From Pseudoalteromonas spongiae UST010723-006 (GTDB lineage: Bacteria; Pseudomonadota; Gammaproteobacteria; Enterobacterales; Alteromonadaceae): a stretch of DNA of 64,000 bases. Below are positions 36,676-45,797 of the stretch, in pieces. The notes below the pieces were generated by a model, which worked only from the letters and a program-made list of their open reading frames with translations, did no database searches and was not told where the DNA came from. A program made the translations under genes and the position numbers. The stretch lies in assembly GCF_000238255.3 (NCBI RefSeq), contig NZ_CP011040.1, positions 62,001-126,000 on the forward strand. Direction: 5' to 3'. Position 1 is the stretch's first letter. Each line of letters begins with the position of its first letter.

Positions 36676-37380
36676 ATGGCAGGATTTAATAAGGTAGTTT
36701 CAAGTTACAGTGAGGCAATGGCTGGGCTTGAAGATGGTATGACGGTGATTGCGGGTGGTTTTGGCCTGTGTGGTATTCCAGAAGGTTTAATTAGTGAAAT
36801 TAAGCGCCAACAAACCAAAGGGCTTACGGTCGTTTCAAATAACTGTGGTGTTGATGGCTTTGGTTTGGGCATTTTGCTTGAAGACAAGCAAATTAAAAAA
36901 ATGGTGTCGTCGTATGTGGGTGAAAACGCGTTATTTGAGCAGCAACTATTAGCGGGTGAATTGGAGGTAGAACTTACCCCACAAGGCACTTTGGCTGAGA
37001 AAATGCGTGCAGGAGGGGCGGGTATTCCCGCATTTTATACGGCAACAGGTGTGGGTACTTTAGTTGCCGAAGGTAAAGAAATTAAACAATTTAATGGCCG
37101 CGATTATTTGCTCGAGCCAAGTATTGTCGGTGATTTTGCCATTATTAAAGCGTGGAAAGCTGATCGATATGGCAATTGTGTTTATCGCCATACTGCAATG
37201 AACTTTAACCCCATGGCGGCTACCGCAGGCAAAATTACCGTGGTAGAAGCAGAAGAAATTGTGGAGCCTGGTGAGCTTGCGCCAAGCGACATTCATACCC
37301 CAGGTATTTATGTAAACCGCGTTATTAAAGGTGTATTTGAAAAACGCATTGAGCGCGTTGTGACACAGGAGCAAAACTAA
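36676..37380 (+). CDS. scoA: 3-oxoacid CoA-transferase subunit A
   Basis: The 234-residue alpha subunit of a succinyl-CoA:acetoacetate CoA-transferase (SCOT/AtoD type). It begins with the glycine-rich [16 protein letters not shown] loop and has [29 protein letters not shown] and [20 protein letters not shown] in the expected order. With subunit B it moves CoA from succinyl-CoA to acetoacetate, so 3-hydroxybutyrate carbon enters as acetoacetyl-CoA. GGAG precedes the ATG. The stop overlaps the start of subunit B by one base. Confidence 0.94.
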   Translation: MAGFNKVVSSYSEAMAGLEDGMTVIAGGFGLCGIPEGLISEIKRQQTKGLTVVSNNCGVDGFGLGILLEDKQIKKMVSSYVGENALFEQQLLAGELEVELTPQGTLAEKMRAGGAGIPAFYTATGVGTLVAEGKEIKQFNGRDYLLEPSIVGDFAIIKAWKADRYGNCVYRHTAMNFNPMAATAGKITVVEAEEIVEPGELAPSDIHTPGIYVNRVIKGVFEKRIERVVTQEQN

Positions 37381-38039
37381 TGGCATTAACCAGAGAACAA
37401 ATTGCACAGCGTGTGGCGAGTGAACTTGAAGACGGTTTTTATGTAAATCTTGGCATTGGTATTCCAACACTTGTGGCGAACTTTGTACCTGATGGCATCG
37501 AAGTGATGCTGCAATCAGAAAATGGGTTACTCGGTATGGGTCCTTACCCAACAAAAGATCAAGTAGACGCAGATATGATAAACGCGGGTAAAGAAACTGT
37601 TACCGCAGCTACAGGCGCTGCTATTTTTAGCTCGGCAGAAAGTTTTGCCATGATCCGCGGCGGCCACGTTGATTTAACCGTGTTAGGTGCATTCGAAGTG
37701 GACCAACATGGCAATATTGCCAGCTGGATGATCCCCAAAAAATTGGTTAAAGGTATGGGTGGCGCGATGGATTTAGTGGCAGGCGCTAAAAACATTATTT
37801 GTGTAATGACCCACGCGAACAAACACGGCGAGTCCAAATTACTTAGCCATTGCAGCCTACCGCTAACAGGGGTTAACTGCATTAATAAAATTGTCACCGA
37901 TTTAGCCGTGCTAGAAGTAAAAGACGGTGCATTCTATTTGTTAGAGCGCGCACCGGGCATTAGTGTGGATGAAATCATCAGCAAAACCCAAGGCAAGTTA
38001 GTGGTGCCTGAGTGTGTGCCAGAAATGGTGTTTAGTTAA
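37380..38039 (+). CDS. scoB: 3-oxoacid CoA-transferase subunit B
   Basis: The 219-residue beta subunit. It carries the catalytic glutamate E47 in LQSENGLLGMGPYP, after the VNLGIGIPTLVANFVP loop. MIRGGHVDLTVLGAFEVD and MTHANKHGESKLL match the family. Full length and immediately coupled to scoA. It is the last gene of the operon and is followed by an intrinsic terminator. No thiolase is linked, so acetoacetyl-CoA must be cleaved by a thiolase encoded elsewhere. Confidence 0.94.
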   Translation: MALTREQIAQRVASELEDGFYVNLGIGIPTLVANFVPDGIEVMLQSENGLLGMGPYPTKDQVDADMINAGKETVTAATGAAIFSSAESFAMIRGGHVDLTVLGAFEVDQHGNIASWMIPKKLVKGMGGAMDLVAGAKNIICVMTHANKHGESKLLSHCSLPLTGVNCINKIVTDLAVLEVKDGAFYLLERAPGISVDEIISKTQGKLVVPECVPEMVFS

Positions 38040-38065
38040 ATTAATTTCCAGTTGTAGCGCAAAAT

Positions 38066-38093
38066 AAAAGGGGAACGTAATAGTTCCCCTTTT
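38066..38093. terminator. Bidirectional terminator after scoB
   Basis: The 11-bp stem AAAAGGGGAAC/GTTCCCCTTTT with a GTAATA loop serves the hydroxybutyrate operon and the converging DUF4340 gene. Confidence 0.9.
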
Positions 38094-38113
38094 CATCGAA
38101 ACATGCAGTCAAA

Positions 38114-39202
38114 CTATTCTGATGTTTCAGTGTCCGTTTGTTGATTTGTTTCATTACTCAATTGATGTGAATTTTCGTCATCATCTGGGGTAATGAAAAA
38201 ATCATTGGCATTGATATTAGCTAGGTTGTCAAACTGCGCTTTGCCAAGGCTAAACCAATGTGCAAAGTCGCTACGTTTTACATAATAGCTGTCTTCATGT
38301 TGAGCGAATTCAAAGTCGAACTGCTTGCCGTCGGCATCTTTCACGCTGAGCTTTTCAATCTCTGAAAAAGCGATTTCTTGTTCGGCGATTGCCGTCACCG
38401 TTAAACTCGAAAATTGCTCAAGCAGCTCATCAATACGCTCGGTATCGAGTGTTTGACCTTCAGGCAATTTTGCTGGCGCTTTAACTTGCCATATTGTTTC
38501 AATATTGCTCTTTGAGCTGGCGTTTGCATTAATGATATCTGGTAAGACAGCACTTTTATCAACACTTGCATTTTTAACTGGCTCTGTACGCTCGTCTAGG
38601 TCAGTGTCTTGCTGTACTTGCACTTTTTCAAACGCTAACCCAGCTTGGCTGATTTCGCTGATATCTTTTACCAACAACAACGACTTATTTAACCAATCAT
38701 TTTTCTCAACACTAAGCTGATAGCCGCTGAACTCTATGGTGAACACATCATTATTGTCGCTATTACGCGCGTAGAGCTTTTTAAAGCTGGGTGACTCACC
38801 TAATAGCACTTCAACTTCATCATCACCTAGCTTGTAAGTGATGCGTTTTTCAAAGTTGTCATCGGCCACTTTAAAGCGTTCGTGACTAGCTTCAGTGCGT
38901 GATACAGGCCAATTCACCTTGCGGTTAATTAAAGTGTCGGTCAGGGCTGATACTTTATAATCAAGTAAAGGTAAATTTGGGTAATCAGCCAAATGCCAAT
39001 TCTCACCGTTTTTCACCAATGTTAGCGGCTTATCATTATCACCTTCTTGCAAGGTAATTTCGTTGATGGCTTGTTGCTCTAGGCTTAACAATGACACTGG
39101 CGCTTGTGTCTCAAAGCTATTTTGGCCATTATAAAATAGTGCGCCAGCTAGAATAACCTGTGCGCCTAAGACCACAGATAAAATAATTACTGCTTTATTC
39201 AT
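38114..39202 (-). CDS. DUF4340 domain protein of a Gld-like ABC system
   Basis: A 362-residue protein with one N-terminal membrane anchor (about residues 5-25) and a large periplasmic part made of two similar modules, the DUF4340 pattern. The first shows ITLQEGDNDKPLTLVKNGENWHLADYPNLPLLDYKVSALTDTL (about residues 49-91, given for orientation). A low-complexity acidic tail rich in Glu, Asp, Thr and Gln ends the protein. It lies 10 bp after the ABC permease gene and belongs to the same three-gene operon. Function of the system is unknown. Confidence 0.8.
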   Translation of the reverse strand: MNKAVIILSVVLGAQVILAGALFYNGQNSFETQAPVSLLSLEQQAINEITLQEGDNDKPLTLVKNGENWHLADYPNLPLLDYKVSALTDTLINRKVNWPVSRTEASHERFKVADDNFEKRITYKLGDDEVEVLLGESPSFKKLYARNSDNNDVFTIEFSGYQLSVEKNDWLNKSLLLVKDISEISQAGLAFEKVQVQQDTDLDERTEPVKNASVDKSAVLPDIINANASSKSNIETIWQVKAPAKLPEGQTLDTERIDELLEQFSSLTVTAIAEQEIAFSEIEKLSVKDADGKQFDFEFAQHEDSYYVKRSDFAHWFSLGKAQFDNLANINANDFFITPDDDENSHQLSNETNQQTDTETSE

Positions 39203-39212
39203 GGTTGCACTC

Positions 39213-42146
39213 CTATTGCGAAATCCAAGTTAAATACTCACGCTGCTTGCGCTTTCTACGTTGACGTTCAACTAGTGCTAGACCCATTAGCAATGCAAAG
39301 GCCAGCGCATAGTTTCCGTATTCCCACATAAGCTGCTGGTCGTGCTCCATCGGTGGTAGGGTGCGGTTGAAATTACCACGCGCGCGAATGCTCATTAACG
39401 CTCGGTCTTCCAGCGACCAATCCACGGCGTTCATCATCAGCTGCAAACTATTTAAATAATCATTTTGCGATACGCCTGCGGTCAGTTGCAGCACTTGGTC
39501 TTGTACAAAGTCATTTGAGCTGAACAAGATAATGCGTGCACTGTCTGGCGCGTGCTTAATCACACTGCTGACATCAAACTGTGTGTCGCTCTGAGTTTCA
39601 CTGTTTTCAGACTCATTCTCAGTGTTGTCATCCGATGCTGTATTTTGAGAGTCAGACTCTTTGCTGGCTAAAAACGGAGAGTTTTTATCCGCAAAGTATG
39701 AGGTAAATTTACCTTGTGCCATCACACCCATTAATTGCTTCGCGGTGTCACCTTCTGAGATGTAACTTGTCTCGCCTTGCGCGTTTAGTTGTGGCATCAC
39801 ATCAAGAGACGATGACGTCCACGCTTTGTCAGAGCTTTCAATCAATTTAGTGAAAGTGATATTGTCTTTATTCTCTGCAAGGGTAATGGGCGATGACCAA
39901 GCCATGGTCAATTGTGGTAGCTCAGAGGTAATTAAATTATCTTGATTTAATCCATCGCGAATATCTGCAAAGTACGGGTAATCCAACATACGCATTTCTT
40001 GCAACTGGAAACCACCGACATTACGGGTTACTGGAATTGGGAATGCCGCATTGGTAGCATCCATCACTAGGCTGTTTTTAATGTTTAAACCATGATGCGC
40101 TAACCAGTCTGTCAGCCCACTGTCAACTGAGTTCATGTTCAAACTGCCACCAGCAAGATTGATGCTGTAAGGTGACGTCGCCGCTATCACCGTCCCACCT
40201 TTCATTAAGAATTGGTCTACGGCAAATAACTGTTTTTCATCCAGTGATTTAGGGGCGACAAGCATTAGAATATCGGCTTCACCCGAAACACTGCCATCGC
40301 TTAAATCTTCATTGATGATGTTCAATTCACTGCCTAGCATACGCTCTAGCTCTCTAAAACTGCTGCTTGGCATACCGTAGCCATAACTCGGGGCTGAAGC
40401 GGGTTTTACCAGCGCTAAGTTTTTAGTGAATCCAGAGGCAAACCGCTTAATTGCCGCATCGAGGTTGCGCTCAAAGCTTGCGTCGCTAAAGTCATCCAGT
40501 GGAATTTGTACAATTTGATCTTCACCCGCCAATGTCAGGTAAAAGTAGAAGGTTTGATCTGAGAAAAAGCTGGTTGCCATTGGCTCAAAGCCATATTCTT
40601 CAGCTATTTGGGCTGCAACTTTACCGCCTTCGGCTTCTGGCTCAATAAAATTAACAGCCAACTTATTGTAAGACTTAGCTTGCACATCATTTAAGTGCTT
40701 TTCAATGCCTTGCTTTAAGGTTTGTAACTGCTCAGGCAGTTTCTCATTTGCCGACACATAGGCGTTAAAGGTCAGTGTTTGCATCACGGTGTCGAATAAG
40801 TTACCACCGCTTTGATAGTTTTGCAGTACGGTTTTAATCGCACGGGTAATGTCGTGTTCAGGGTTACGTAACAGCACTTCAACATCTGACTCGGCGCGGG
40901 CATTAACCTCAATTAAGTCTCTAAACCCTAGTACTTGATGCTCGTCACCGTATTGCACCAGAATATTAAAATAGGAGCTGACAATCGACGCTTGATAACG
41001 GTCGGCAACCTGAAACGGCATTGGCTTAATGCCAAATTGGGTGTTGGCTTCTTCTTCAAGCTCTGGGTGCATTTGCGGATCAATAAACTCAACGCGCACT
41101 CTGCCATCGGCAACAACTTCGTACTCTTGTAATAAGTCTTTCACTTGCGGCACCAGTGGCGCTAGTAATGGGTGGGTTTTGTTGCTGAAATACCCTCGGA
41201 TCAACATAGGCTCTTGTAATTGCGCCAAATAAGACTCAGTTGCCTCAGAAATCGAGTATTGTTTGCCTGCGGTGGTGTCTAAACGCAGCTGTGGTAACTG
41301 ACTGAGCCACACGTTAGCTGTAAGTAAATTTACCACCAGCAAACCTGTCACTCGTTGCCAGGTTTTATGAAGCCTTGATTGTGTATTTGCTCTGTTGTCA
41401 TTTTTCGCCCAGCGCTCTTGCTCTAAAAAGTAAGTGTTTAAAGCCAAAAACACCAAAGTTAACGACACATAATACACCAAGTCTCGCACATCAATGACAC
41501 CACGGGTGATGTCGTCAAAGCGCGCGCCGGTGCCGAGTTGTCTTAAAAATTCAGCCCCTTGATGGGAGAAAAAGTCAGTGATTGCAGCGGTACCAATAAA
41601 GTAAAAAATACCACCAATCACGCATGCGGTGATCAAACTGACAATTTGATTATCACTGCGCGCTGATACCGCTAAACCAATGGCAATATAGGCACTGCCC
41701 AGTAACAACACCGCCAAATAACCCGAAATAACGGGGCCCCAATCTAACTCGCCTAAAAAGCTAACTGTGATCGGTAAAGGCAATGTGATTACTAACGCAA
41801 TCGCCAACAGCGCCAAGCAACCCAAAAACTTGCCTAGCACAAAATGCCACAGCGGCACCGATAAGGTATGAACATATTCAATGGTGCCGCTGCGTCGCTC
41901 TTCACTCCAGAGCTTCATGGTTAAGGTTGCCGATAGGAAGATAAGCAAAATAGGCATCCACTCAAACATCGGGCGCACATCGGCAATGTTACGAGAGAAA
42001 AACGCCTCAGCCCAGAAGAAGATAAACAAGGTTAACGACACAAATGCGCCAATAAACAAGTAAGCAATGGGCGATGAGAAAAATAGCGCGATTTCTTTTT
42101 GCGCAATACGAACAGCATTAAACTGCGCAGATTGACTAGGCTGCAT
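39213..42146 (-). CDS. ABC-2 permease fused to a GldG-type auxiliary domain
   Basis: A 977-residue fusion. Residues 1 to about 265 are a six-helix ABC-2 permease like GldF, with SPIAYLFIGAFVSLTLFIFF at the start. A further helix at about 280-300 leads into a large periplasmic GldG/ABC_transp_aux region (to about 930), and a final helix precedes a basic tail (RQRRKRKQ). In gliding Bacteroidetes these are separate genes. Fusions of this kind occur in gammaproteobacteria without gliding, and their cargo is unknown. The ATG at 42146 has GGGAGGAG ahead and overlaps the end of the ATPase gene by 11 bp. A TTG at 42185 is rejected. Confidence 0.85.
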   Translation of the reverse strand: MQPSQSAQFNAVRIAQKEIALFFSSPIAYLFIGAFVSLTLFIFFWAEAFFSRNIADVRPMFEWMPILLIFLSATLTMKLWSEERRSGTIEYVHTLSVPLWHFVLGKFLGCLALLAIALVITLPLPITVSFLGELDWGPVISGYLAVLLLGSAYIAIGLAVSARSDNQIVSLITACVIGGIFYFIGTAAITDFFSHQGAEFLRQLGTGARFDDITRGVIDVRDLVYYVSLTLVFLALNTYFLEQERWAKNDNRANTQSRLHKTWQRVTGLLVVNLLTANVWLSQLPQLRLDTTAGKQYSISEATESYLAQLQEPMLIRGYFSNKTHPLLAPLVPQVKDLLQEYEVVADGRVRVEFIDPQMHPELEEEANTQFGIKPMPFQVADRYQASIVSSYFNILVQYGDEHQVLGFRDLIEVNARAESDVEVLLRNPEHDITRAIKTVLQNYQSGGNLFDTVMQTLTFNAYVSANEKLPEQLQTLKQGIEKHLNDVQAKSYNKLAVNFIEPEAEGGKVAAQIAEEYGFEPMATSFFSDQTFYFYLTLAGEDQIVQIPLDDFSDASFERNLDAAIKRFASGFTKNLALVKPASAPSYGYGMPSSSFRELERMLGSELNIINEDLSDGSVSGEADILMLVAPKSLDEKQLFAVDQFLMKGGTVIAATSPYSINLAGGSLNMNSVDSGLTDWLAHHGLNIKNSLVMDATNAAFPIPVTRNVGGFQLQEMRMLDYPYFADIRDGLNQDNLITSELPQLTMAWSSPITLAENKDNITFTKLIESSDKAWTSSSLDVMPQLNAQGETSYISEGDTAKQLMGVMAQGKFTSYFADKNSPFLASKESDSQNTASDDNTENESENSETQSDTQFDVSSVIKHAPDSARIILFSSNDFVQDQVLQLTAGVSQNDYLNSLQLMMNAVDWSLEDRALMSIRARGNFNRTLPPMEHDQQLMWEYGNYALAFALLMGLALVERQRRKRKQREYLTWISQ

Positions 42147-43089
42147 GCGCGGCTCCTCCCTTAGTGTTATTCGCGGTCGCGACAAATTCTTCGTTATTGA
42201 TTTGGTTAAAGACGGTTTCTAGGTCACGTTTTTGCGGGTAAATGGCAAACAATTGCGCGCCACTTTCAATAATGGTTTTGCTGATATTGGCTGCTACTTG
42301 CTGCATGTTCGCCTTGTCTTCTAAGCTCACGATAAATTTTTGTGGCTCGTGTTCAACAGCAAAAATGCCTTTAATATCTGTGAGCTTTTTCACGTCTGCT
42401 AAGTCGCTTTCGACCACCAGCTGTTTGCTGTGCTGCAATGCTTCGAGTTGTTCATCGAGTACCAGTTGACCCGATTTCAAGATCAACACGCGATCACATA
42501 AAGCATTCACCTCTTGCATAATATGGGTCGATAAAATCACCGTGGCTTTTTTGGCGATGTCTCTGATCAGCTCACGCATATGTTGTGTTTGCTCTGGGTC
42601 GAGGCCATTGGTTGGCTCATCCAAAATTAATAGTTTTGGTTGCCCCAAAATAGCCTGTGCCACACCCACACGCTGCTTGTAACCTCGCGATAAGGTTTCG
42701 ATGGGTGCCAATAATTTTGCAGATAAATCCGTAGCTTTGATGGCGCGTTTTATTTCGGCTACTTTAGTGTTGCCCTTTAACCCTTTTAAATCAGCGGCGT
42801 AATCTAAGTATTCGGCCACGCTCATTTCTGGATAGACAGGCAAACTTTCGGGTAAATAACCAAGTTGGCTTTGAAGTTTTTTAGGGTCTTTAGAGAGCGT
42901 TACGCCATCTAAGCTGACCTCGCCGTTGTCGGCTTCAAGATAGCCGCTGATCATTTTCATTATGGTGGTTTTACCCGCGCCGTTGTGCCCAAGCAGCCCG
43001 ATAATTTCACCTTTTTGGATTTTAAAACTCACAGAATCTACAGCTTTAAAACTGCCATAGCTGCGAGTTAAATTACTCACCTCTAACAT
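42136..43089 (-). CDS. ABC transporter ATP-binding protein, GldA-like
   Basis: A 317-residue cytoplasmic ATPase. Walker A GLLGHNGAGKTTIMK is at about residue 33. The Q-loop, a signature read as LSRGYKQRVGVAQAIL, Walker B LLILDEPTNGLDP and switch histidine VILSTHIMQE follow, then a C-terminal regulatory domain ending in KRDLETVF. It matches the NodI/GldA-type exporters of the ABC-2 class. It is the first gene of the operon with the fused permease and the DUF4340 protein, so all three should form one membrane complex. Confidence 0.92.
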   Translation of the reverse strand: MLEVSNLTRSYGSFKAVDSVSFKIQKGEIIGLLGHNGAGKTTIMKMISGYLEADNGEVSLDGVTLSKDPKKLQSQLGYLPESLPVYPEMSVAEYLDYAADLKGLKGNTKVAEIKRAIKATDLSAKLLAPIETLSRGYKQRVGVAQAILGQPKLLILDEPTNGLDPEQTQHMRELIRDIAKKATVILSTHIMQEVNALCDRVLILKSGQLVLDEQLEALQHSKQLVVESDLADVKKLTDIKGIFAVEHEPQKFIVSLEDKANMQQVAANISKTIIESGAQLFAIYPQKRDLETVFNQINNEEFVATANNTKGGAAHAA

Positions 43090-43457
43090 GGAAGTCTCCG
43101 AATTAAGCTTATTACTGGTTGTTTATAAATAGATTTTTATTTGAAAAGAGTGCTTGAGACGTTATCGAAAAATACATTGTTATTATCTCCATAGTTGCAG
43201 GGTAAATTCCCCAAACAAAGTAAAGAACGAATCGTATTTTCTGATATGGGCAAATTAAAAAAGTTCAAGAGGGAAGACTATTTTTATTTCGGTATCAATT
43301 TAGGTTATAGCGGGAGTCATAAGTAGTAGATAGCGACTAGTTAGTTTGTGTCGAAAACTAAGTATTTCTTTTGTAGGTCAAGTAAAACGGGCCTGAGGCT
43401 AGCTCATAAAAATGTTGACGCCATCAAATATTTTATTGTGTATTAACGTTTAGCTAA
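43090..43457. other. Intergenic stretch upstream of gene debris
   Basis: About 370 bp with no gene. It holds the promoter of the ABC operon and runs into two gene remnants at 43458-43949. Confidence 0.4.
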
Positions 43458-43520
43458 TTATGTATTGGGGTAGCTTTCAATCTCACTTACTGCTTTAAAA
43501 AATGCGATATTTTGTTACTT
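43458..43520 (-). pseudogene. C-terminal scrap of a STAS-like protein
   Basis: Read on the minus strand it gives K-stop-QNIAFFKAVSEIESYPNT-stop. The core QNIAFFKAVSE matches the C-terminus QNIAFFKTVNEAQDW of the intact STAS-like protein encoded at 45274-45672. The in-frame stop and the missing N-terminal part show that this is a dead paralogue fragment. Confidence 0.6.
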
Positions 43521-43949
43521 GAATGCACAATGGGTATTGGTGTCAATGAATTAGTTAGTAAAACACAAGGTAAGCTGAGCGCTGCTCTTGTGCTTTTTAA
43601 GTGTTTTATTTATGGCAGTACTACTGTCGATAAAGTGAGAATGTGGCTTAGCTACGAAGTGCTGCTTGTTATGAGTACGGTGTTCTTTTGTGTGGTATTT
43701 TTGGTTCCGAATAACAATGTGCTTTTGGCAAACCGGTTTGGTGATTTCATTGGCAAAATATCGTATTCATTGTACTTATTACATATGCCGATCATTACTA
43801 AAGTGAATCAACTTCAACTGTCTATCGAGATTAAATTGCTACTCTCATTGGTTTTAAGTGTGCTTGTTGCTTTTTTATCGTATCAATACTTTGAAAGACC
43901 GATTCCAAATTTAATAAGGCGAAATGTAAATTTTCGAGCTGCTAGTTAA
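43512..43949 (+). pseudogene. C-terminal fragment of an acyltransferase-3 family protein
   Basis: About 145 codons corresponding to the last third of an OafA/YrhL-like O-acyltransferase. It shows ECTMGIGVNELVSK, a membrane segment, LANRFGDFIGKISYSLYLLHMPI, two more hydrophobic segments and SYQYFERPIPNLIRR. The catalytic N-terminal helices, expected about 200 residues earlier, are absent. There is no ribosome binding site at its first in-frame start, and its left end abuts the STAS-like scrap on the other strand. It is therefore a truncated, probably untranslated remnant. Confidence 0.75.
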
Positions 43950-44011
43950 TAAAGCGAGCACGTTAATAGCTCGCTTGTTGCTACGCTAATTTACGTTAGT
44001 AATTAGGTGTT

Positions 44012-44569
44012 TTAGTCGAGCATACCTTGCAAAGCAGTAATACAGCTTTCTATGTGTTTTGGGTTGTACCCAGAGACTTGTGTGCTGACAATAGCACCTT
44101 CTTTCATAATACAAATTACATCGACTAATAATGGGTTAGTGCCTTGTAACTTATTTTCAATTAAGGTTTTTATTTCGGCTTTATGTTGCTGACATAGCGC
44201 ATAAATATTACATTGGGTATCGCTAAATTCAGCTGACGTATTTATAAAAAAACAGCCCCTAAAATCCCCTAATTTGGGTTCATTGTGTGTAAACCAACTC
44301 GCCAACGCGTTAAAAAGCAGTTCAATAGTGTGCTGATCCGAATTTGCACCATCTAACTTATCATTTAGCCATGCCATAAAGGTGTTATGGCGCGTTTCGA
44401 GTGCCGCCTCTAACAAAGCGTCTTTACTTGCAAAATGACTATATAAGGTGCGTTTTGCCACGCCAGATGTAGTTAGTATTTCATTGATCCCAATAGCGTG
44501 AATGCCTTGCTTATAAAAAAGCGTTAGGGCGGTATCAATAAGCAATTGACGTTTTTTACTCATATTCAT
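44012..44569 (-). CDS. TetR family transcriptional regulator
   Basis: A 185-residue repressor. The N-terminal helix-turn-helix GINEILTTSGVAKRTLYSHFASKDALLEAAL (about residues 26-56, given for orientation) is clear. The C-terminal ligand domain resembles the group that includes CmeR/YezE-like drug or aldehyde sensors. It is divergent from an HPP membrane protein gene. Between them lies a perfect double palindrome, so it almost certainly represses both itself and that gene. An alternative start at the second ATG, two codons in, cannot be excluded. Confidence 0.92.
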   Translation of the reverse strand: MNMSKKRQLLIDTALTLFYKQGIHAIGINEILTTSGVAKRTLYSHFASKDALLEAALETRHNTFMAWLNDKLDGANSDQHTIELLFNALASWFTHNEPKLGDFRGCFFINTSAEFSDTQCNIYALCQQHKAEIKTLIENKLQGTNPLLVDVICIMKEGAIVSTQVSGYNPKHIESCITALQGMLD

Positions 44570-44602
44570 CTTTGTATGGCTTTGTCTGAAAAGTATATTG
44601 AC

Positions 44603-44655
44603 AAAAGTAGACCGTTTTGTCTACTCTAAAAATGTAGACAAAACGGTCTACTTTT
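44603..44655. promoter_or_regulatory. Double TetR operator and promoter
   Basis: Two 22-base arms are perfect reverse complements separated by TCTAAAAAT (44603-44624 and 44634-44655). Each arm itself contains a GTAGAC-N6-GTCTAC palindrome, the size of a TetR dimer site. A TTGACA at 44598 overlaps the left arm as the -35 of the HPP gene. RNA polymerase and two repressor dimers should compete here. Confidence 0.88.
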
Positions 44656-44668
44656 ATTTGGAGTTGAA

Positions 44669-45133
44669 ATGAATACATTATTTTTACCGATACTAGCAGG
44701 TATGGGGGCGTTTTTAGGCATCGCTTTACTGTCGTTTTTTGATGCGTCTGTTATGGACTTTGCCTTACTTATGGCGCCGTTTGGTGCAACCGCCGTATTA
44801 GTTTTCGGTGTGCCAGAAAGTCCATTAGCACAAGCGAAAAATGTGATTGGAGGCCATCTAATTACGGCTTCTATTGGTATTATATTTACCTTGTATATTG
44901 GCGTTTCACCGCTCACTCTGGCGCTGGCATCAGGTCTTGCGGTAACCGCAATGTTATTGACTAAAACAACACACCCGCCAGCGGGAGCAAATCCAATATT
45001 AATAATGTTGGCGGGAGAAGGTTGGAGCTTTTTAGTGACTCCGGTGCTGATTGGCGCGGTGCTGTTAGTGTTAGTTGGAAAATTAATGTTGGTTGTAAAA
45101 CGCAATGGGGTAAGCGTCTTAAAGCGTGCTTAA
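44669..45133 (+). CDS. HPP family integral membrane protein
   Basis: A 154-residue membrane protein with four to five helices and the signature THPPAGANPI at about residue 103. LMAPFGATAVLVFGVPESPLAQ after the second helix and NVIGGHLI are typical of the family. HPP proteins are poorly known; a plastid/cyanobacterial branch transports nitrite. Here the gene is under a TetR repressor, which suggests induction by a small toxic or signal compound. TTGGAG precedes the ATG. Confidence 0.85.
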   Translation: MNTLFLPILAGMGAFLGIALLSFFDASVMDFALLMAPFGATAVLVFGVPESPLAQAKNVIGGHLITASIGIIFTLYIGVSPLTLALASGLAVTAMLLTKTTHPPAGANPILIMLAGEGWSFLVTPVLIGAVLLVLVGKLMLVVKRNGVSVLKRA

Positions 45134-45273
45134 ATGCCTGTCTGATGCGAAAGCGATTTTTATTCTGGGCGCATTGTGATGAGTTGCATCGGTATATGTG
45201 AAATACGACTAGATGCTACTTTTTTTACTCTGCTTATGAAGTGATTATCTCAGGCAAATATTGCAGTGAAAAA

Positions 45274-45672
45274 TTAATGCAATTCGGCTTCTAGCCAGTC
45301 CTGAGCTTCATTTACTGTTTTAAAAAAGGCGATGTTTTGCTGTTTTAATGATGGCGTACGCGTTAGCAAAATATGTTTTGTGACGTTGTCATCAATGATA
45401 AATGCTTTCGCCACGATAGCTTGCTGATTTAACCAGTGATTGTAGTTATCGAGGGTTTGGTATGCCTCTGGCGTGCCACCCTCAATTTCTAGATTATTGA
45501 TTAGCATTGCAAATGGTTTGCCGGCAAAATCACTGATTATTGTTTTCACCTGATTGATGTAATCACTAATACCACGCTCACTAAAGCTGCCAATAAGTTT
45601 AGCGTAAATAATGCGCTCACTTAATAGGGACACAGTGAACTTTCCATAGCTGCTTGATGAATTAACTTTCAT
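45274..45672 (-). CDS. STAS/SpoIIAA-like domain protein
   Basis: A 132-residue cytoplasmic protein of the SpoIIAA-like STAS fold. It starts with GKFTVSLLSERIIYAKLIGSF, has LINNLEIEGGTPEAYQTLDNYNHWL in the centre and ends with NIAFFKTVNEAQDWLEAEL. Such small stand-alone proteins are frequent in Alteromonadales and have no established role. A dead fragment of a paralogue lies 1.8 kb away at 43458-43520, showing that the family has been duplicated here. Confidence 0.75.
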   Translation of the reverse strand: MKVNSSSSYGKFTVSLLSERIIYAKLIGSFSERGISDYINQVKTIISDFAGKPFAMLINNLEIEGGTPEAYQTLDNYNHWLNQQAIVAKAFIIDDNVTKHILLTRTPSLKQQNIAFFKTVNEAQDWLEAELH

Positions 45673-45797
45673 TTTCGGTGATAAGGGGTGAAAAATGTAA
45701 TTGTAACCGAATTAGTGACAGATATCAGTTGGAATTTAATACGAATTTATTGGAGAGGAGCTGAGGCAAATAGATTACTTGCCTCCGGAATTTTTGC

